Positions 48,288-49,029 of a stretch of DNA of 49,029 bases are shown piece by piece. The position numbers were made by a program, and so were the translations under genes. This stretch comes from an uncultured Chthoniobacterales bacterium (lineage in GTDB: Bacteria > Verrucomicrobiota > Verrucomicrobiia > Chthoniobacterales > UBA10450). The number at the start of each line of letters is the position of its first letter. Positions within the stretch are counted from its first letter, which is position 1. The DNA lies in assembly GCA_902805675.1 (NCBI GenBank), contig CADCTA010000051.1:1-49029 (forward strand). Reading direction: 5' to 3'. Below the pieces are notes generated by a model. The model had not been told where the DNA came from and made no database searches. It saw only the letters and a program-made list of their open reading frames with translations.

Positions 48288-48854
48288 CTACTGTGTTCGG
48301 CGGCGTCTCTGCGGTGTGAAGCTGTCGTGTGGATCTTCCCGCCACGGATATCGATCAGCGACGACGCTGCTCGCGAACAGCCGGCCTGAGTGACGCCAGG
48401 GGTCGAGCACGATCCCGCGCTCAAATGGCTGGTCCCGCGCGGTGACGACCACCGCGTTGTGCTCGCGCAGAGTGCCCGCGCGCGCGATGCCCCAGCGGAG
48501 AACGAGCGTGCGCAACCTGAGTGCAGCCAGCCGGCCGCCAAGATCGCGCGCCCAGTGATGGCAAAGCCCGCGCTCCCTCAGGCCGGCGTTGACGAGGAAG
48601 TTATGAAACTGCGGAGAGCCGGCAGCGCGGTATTCGCGGGCCAGCTGCCTTGAGGAAAGCTGTGCGTGGTCGGCCAGCCGCTGCGCCTCGTGGGCGCGCA
48701 CTGCTGGCGAGAGGGCGACCAGCTGCTGCGCCAGCGCGTTCGATGAGTGGCCGACATTCGCGCCTGGTTGTGAGGCTGCCGAGACCGGCGTCGTCACCGC
48801 GACGACGGCGATGAGGGCCGCGGTGATGCCGACAGGCAAGCGACCACGGGACAT
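48288..48854 (-). CDS. Exported protein with a possible Cys-His-Asp active site
   Basis: A 188-residue exported protein. Signal peptide: LPVGITAALIAVVAVTTPVS. After a charged helical linker the conserved-looking part is NAGLRERGLCHHWARDLGGR (Cys98), LREHNAVVVTARDQPF (His132) and GIVLDPWRHSGRLF (Asp151). The order Cys at a helix start, His in an Asn-neighboured strand, and Asp in a later strand is that of papain-fold or transglutaminase-like enzymes, so a peptidase or transglutaminase role is possible. I recall similar proteins in Proteobacteria without a named function. Probably transcribed with the fragment that begins 13 bases beyond its start. Start ATG at 48854. Confidence 0.75.
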   Translation of the reverse strand: MSRGRLPVGITAALIAVVAVTTPVSAASQPGANVGHSSNALAQQLVALSPAVRAHEAQRLADHAQLSSRQLAREYRAAGSPQFHNFLVNAGLRERGLCHHWARDLGGRLAALRLRTLVLRWGIARAGTLREHNAVVVTARDQPFERGIVLDPWRHSGRLFASSVVADRYPWREDPHDSFTPQRRRRTQ

Positions 48855-48867
48855 TGCGATGCTTCGG

Positions 48868-49029
48868 CTACTTGCCCGCAGGCGGGGCGTTTTCAGCCGG
48901 TTTGGCTTCGATGAATTGCCACGTCATCGCGCTGCGGCGGAACTCATTCGTCAGGCTCGGGTAGTCCACCTTCTGCGCGGTGAGGCGGAAGAGGAGGCGT
49001 TCGCGCGGTGTGTGGACCAGCAGGGCGCT
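48868..49029 (-). CDS. C-terminal fragment of an unknown protein, cut by the window
   Basis: Reading the minus strand from the window edge, 53 codons are open before TAG at 48868: the peptide includes LLVHTPRERLLFRLTAQKVD, then YPSLTNEFRRSAMTWQFIEA and a Pro/Ala-rich end KPAENAPPAGK. It is too short for a family call. The stop codon is only 13 bases before the start of the next gene (48288-48854), on the same strand, so the two likely form an operon. Composition is not Arg-rich, and the frame is supported by its good fit to the neighbour. Confidence 0.55.
   Translation of the reverse strand, partial: SALLVHTPRERLLFRLTAQKVDYPSLTNEFRRSAMTWQFIEAKPAENAPPAGK

Noticed and set aside
1-49029. Biosynthetic cluster, defence island, prophage or integrated element
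   Set aside because: No polyketide or peptide synthetase, restriction or toxin-antitoxin genes, phage structural genes, integrase or transposase could be recognised; the tRNA gene has no duplicated 3' end next to it.

Overview
The window is high-GC bacterial DNA that most resembles a soil Verrucomicrobiota genome (inference). Supporting features are PEP-CTERM proteins, exported beta-propeller proteins carrying a repeated C-terminal module with the core RAIGPSL, an SSxDLxxW-type C-terminal domain on two secreted proteases, and a high density of short-word palindromic repeats. I see no phage, transposase, integrase or CRISPR array.

Layout. 1-16.0 kb: a truncated PstS-like phosphate-binding protein with a clear terminator, a half-size cation-efflux protein, a block of secreted proteins (a YVTN propeller, two PEP-CTERM proteins, a seven-bladed CWAVG propeller, a DUF4394 protein), two decayed genes, a GNAT acetyltransferase, a second pstS-like gene preceded by four 11-bp-spaced Pho-box-like half sites, and a compact minus-strand ArsR / TPMT-type methyltransferase / DUF6428 operon. 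16.1-24 kb: tRNA-Thr(TGT), a GNAT enzyme, an AI-2E-family permease and two tandem YVTN-propeller paralogues. 24-28.5 kb: a small membrane protein, a small unknown gene, and an NrtA/SsuA-type ABC importer whose three genes are chained by ATGA overlaps and face a divergent LysR regulator. 28.5-38 kb: priA, a lytic transglycosylase, two adjacent secreted trypsin-like proteases, polX and lysA. 38-43 kb: a secreted protein with a possible caspase-like His/Cys pair, a secreted unknown protein overlapping a pseudopilin gene, and a large Calx-beta protein. 43-49 kb: pyrD, mnmE and hisC on the minus strand, a stand-alone LAB_N protein, a cysteine desulfurase, and two minus-strand genes of unknown function at the right edge.

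The two most distinctive signals run across the window. First, a roughly 120-residue C-terminal module occurs eleven times, at the end of six exported proteins whose N-terminal parts are unrelated or of three to four different types. Second, at least twelve palindromic or tandem short-word elements of about nine sequence families lie between genes. Four of them are read in frame inside conserved genes (ABC ATPase, ABC permease, polX, mnmE), and another supplies the apparent ribosome-binding site of the cysteine desulfurase gene. Functions of the secreted proteins are not known; housekeeping assignments are firm.
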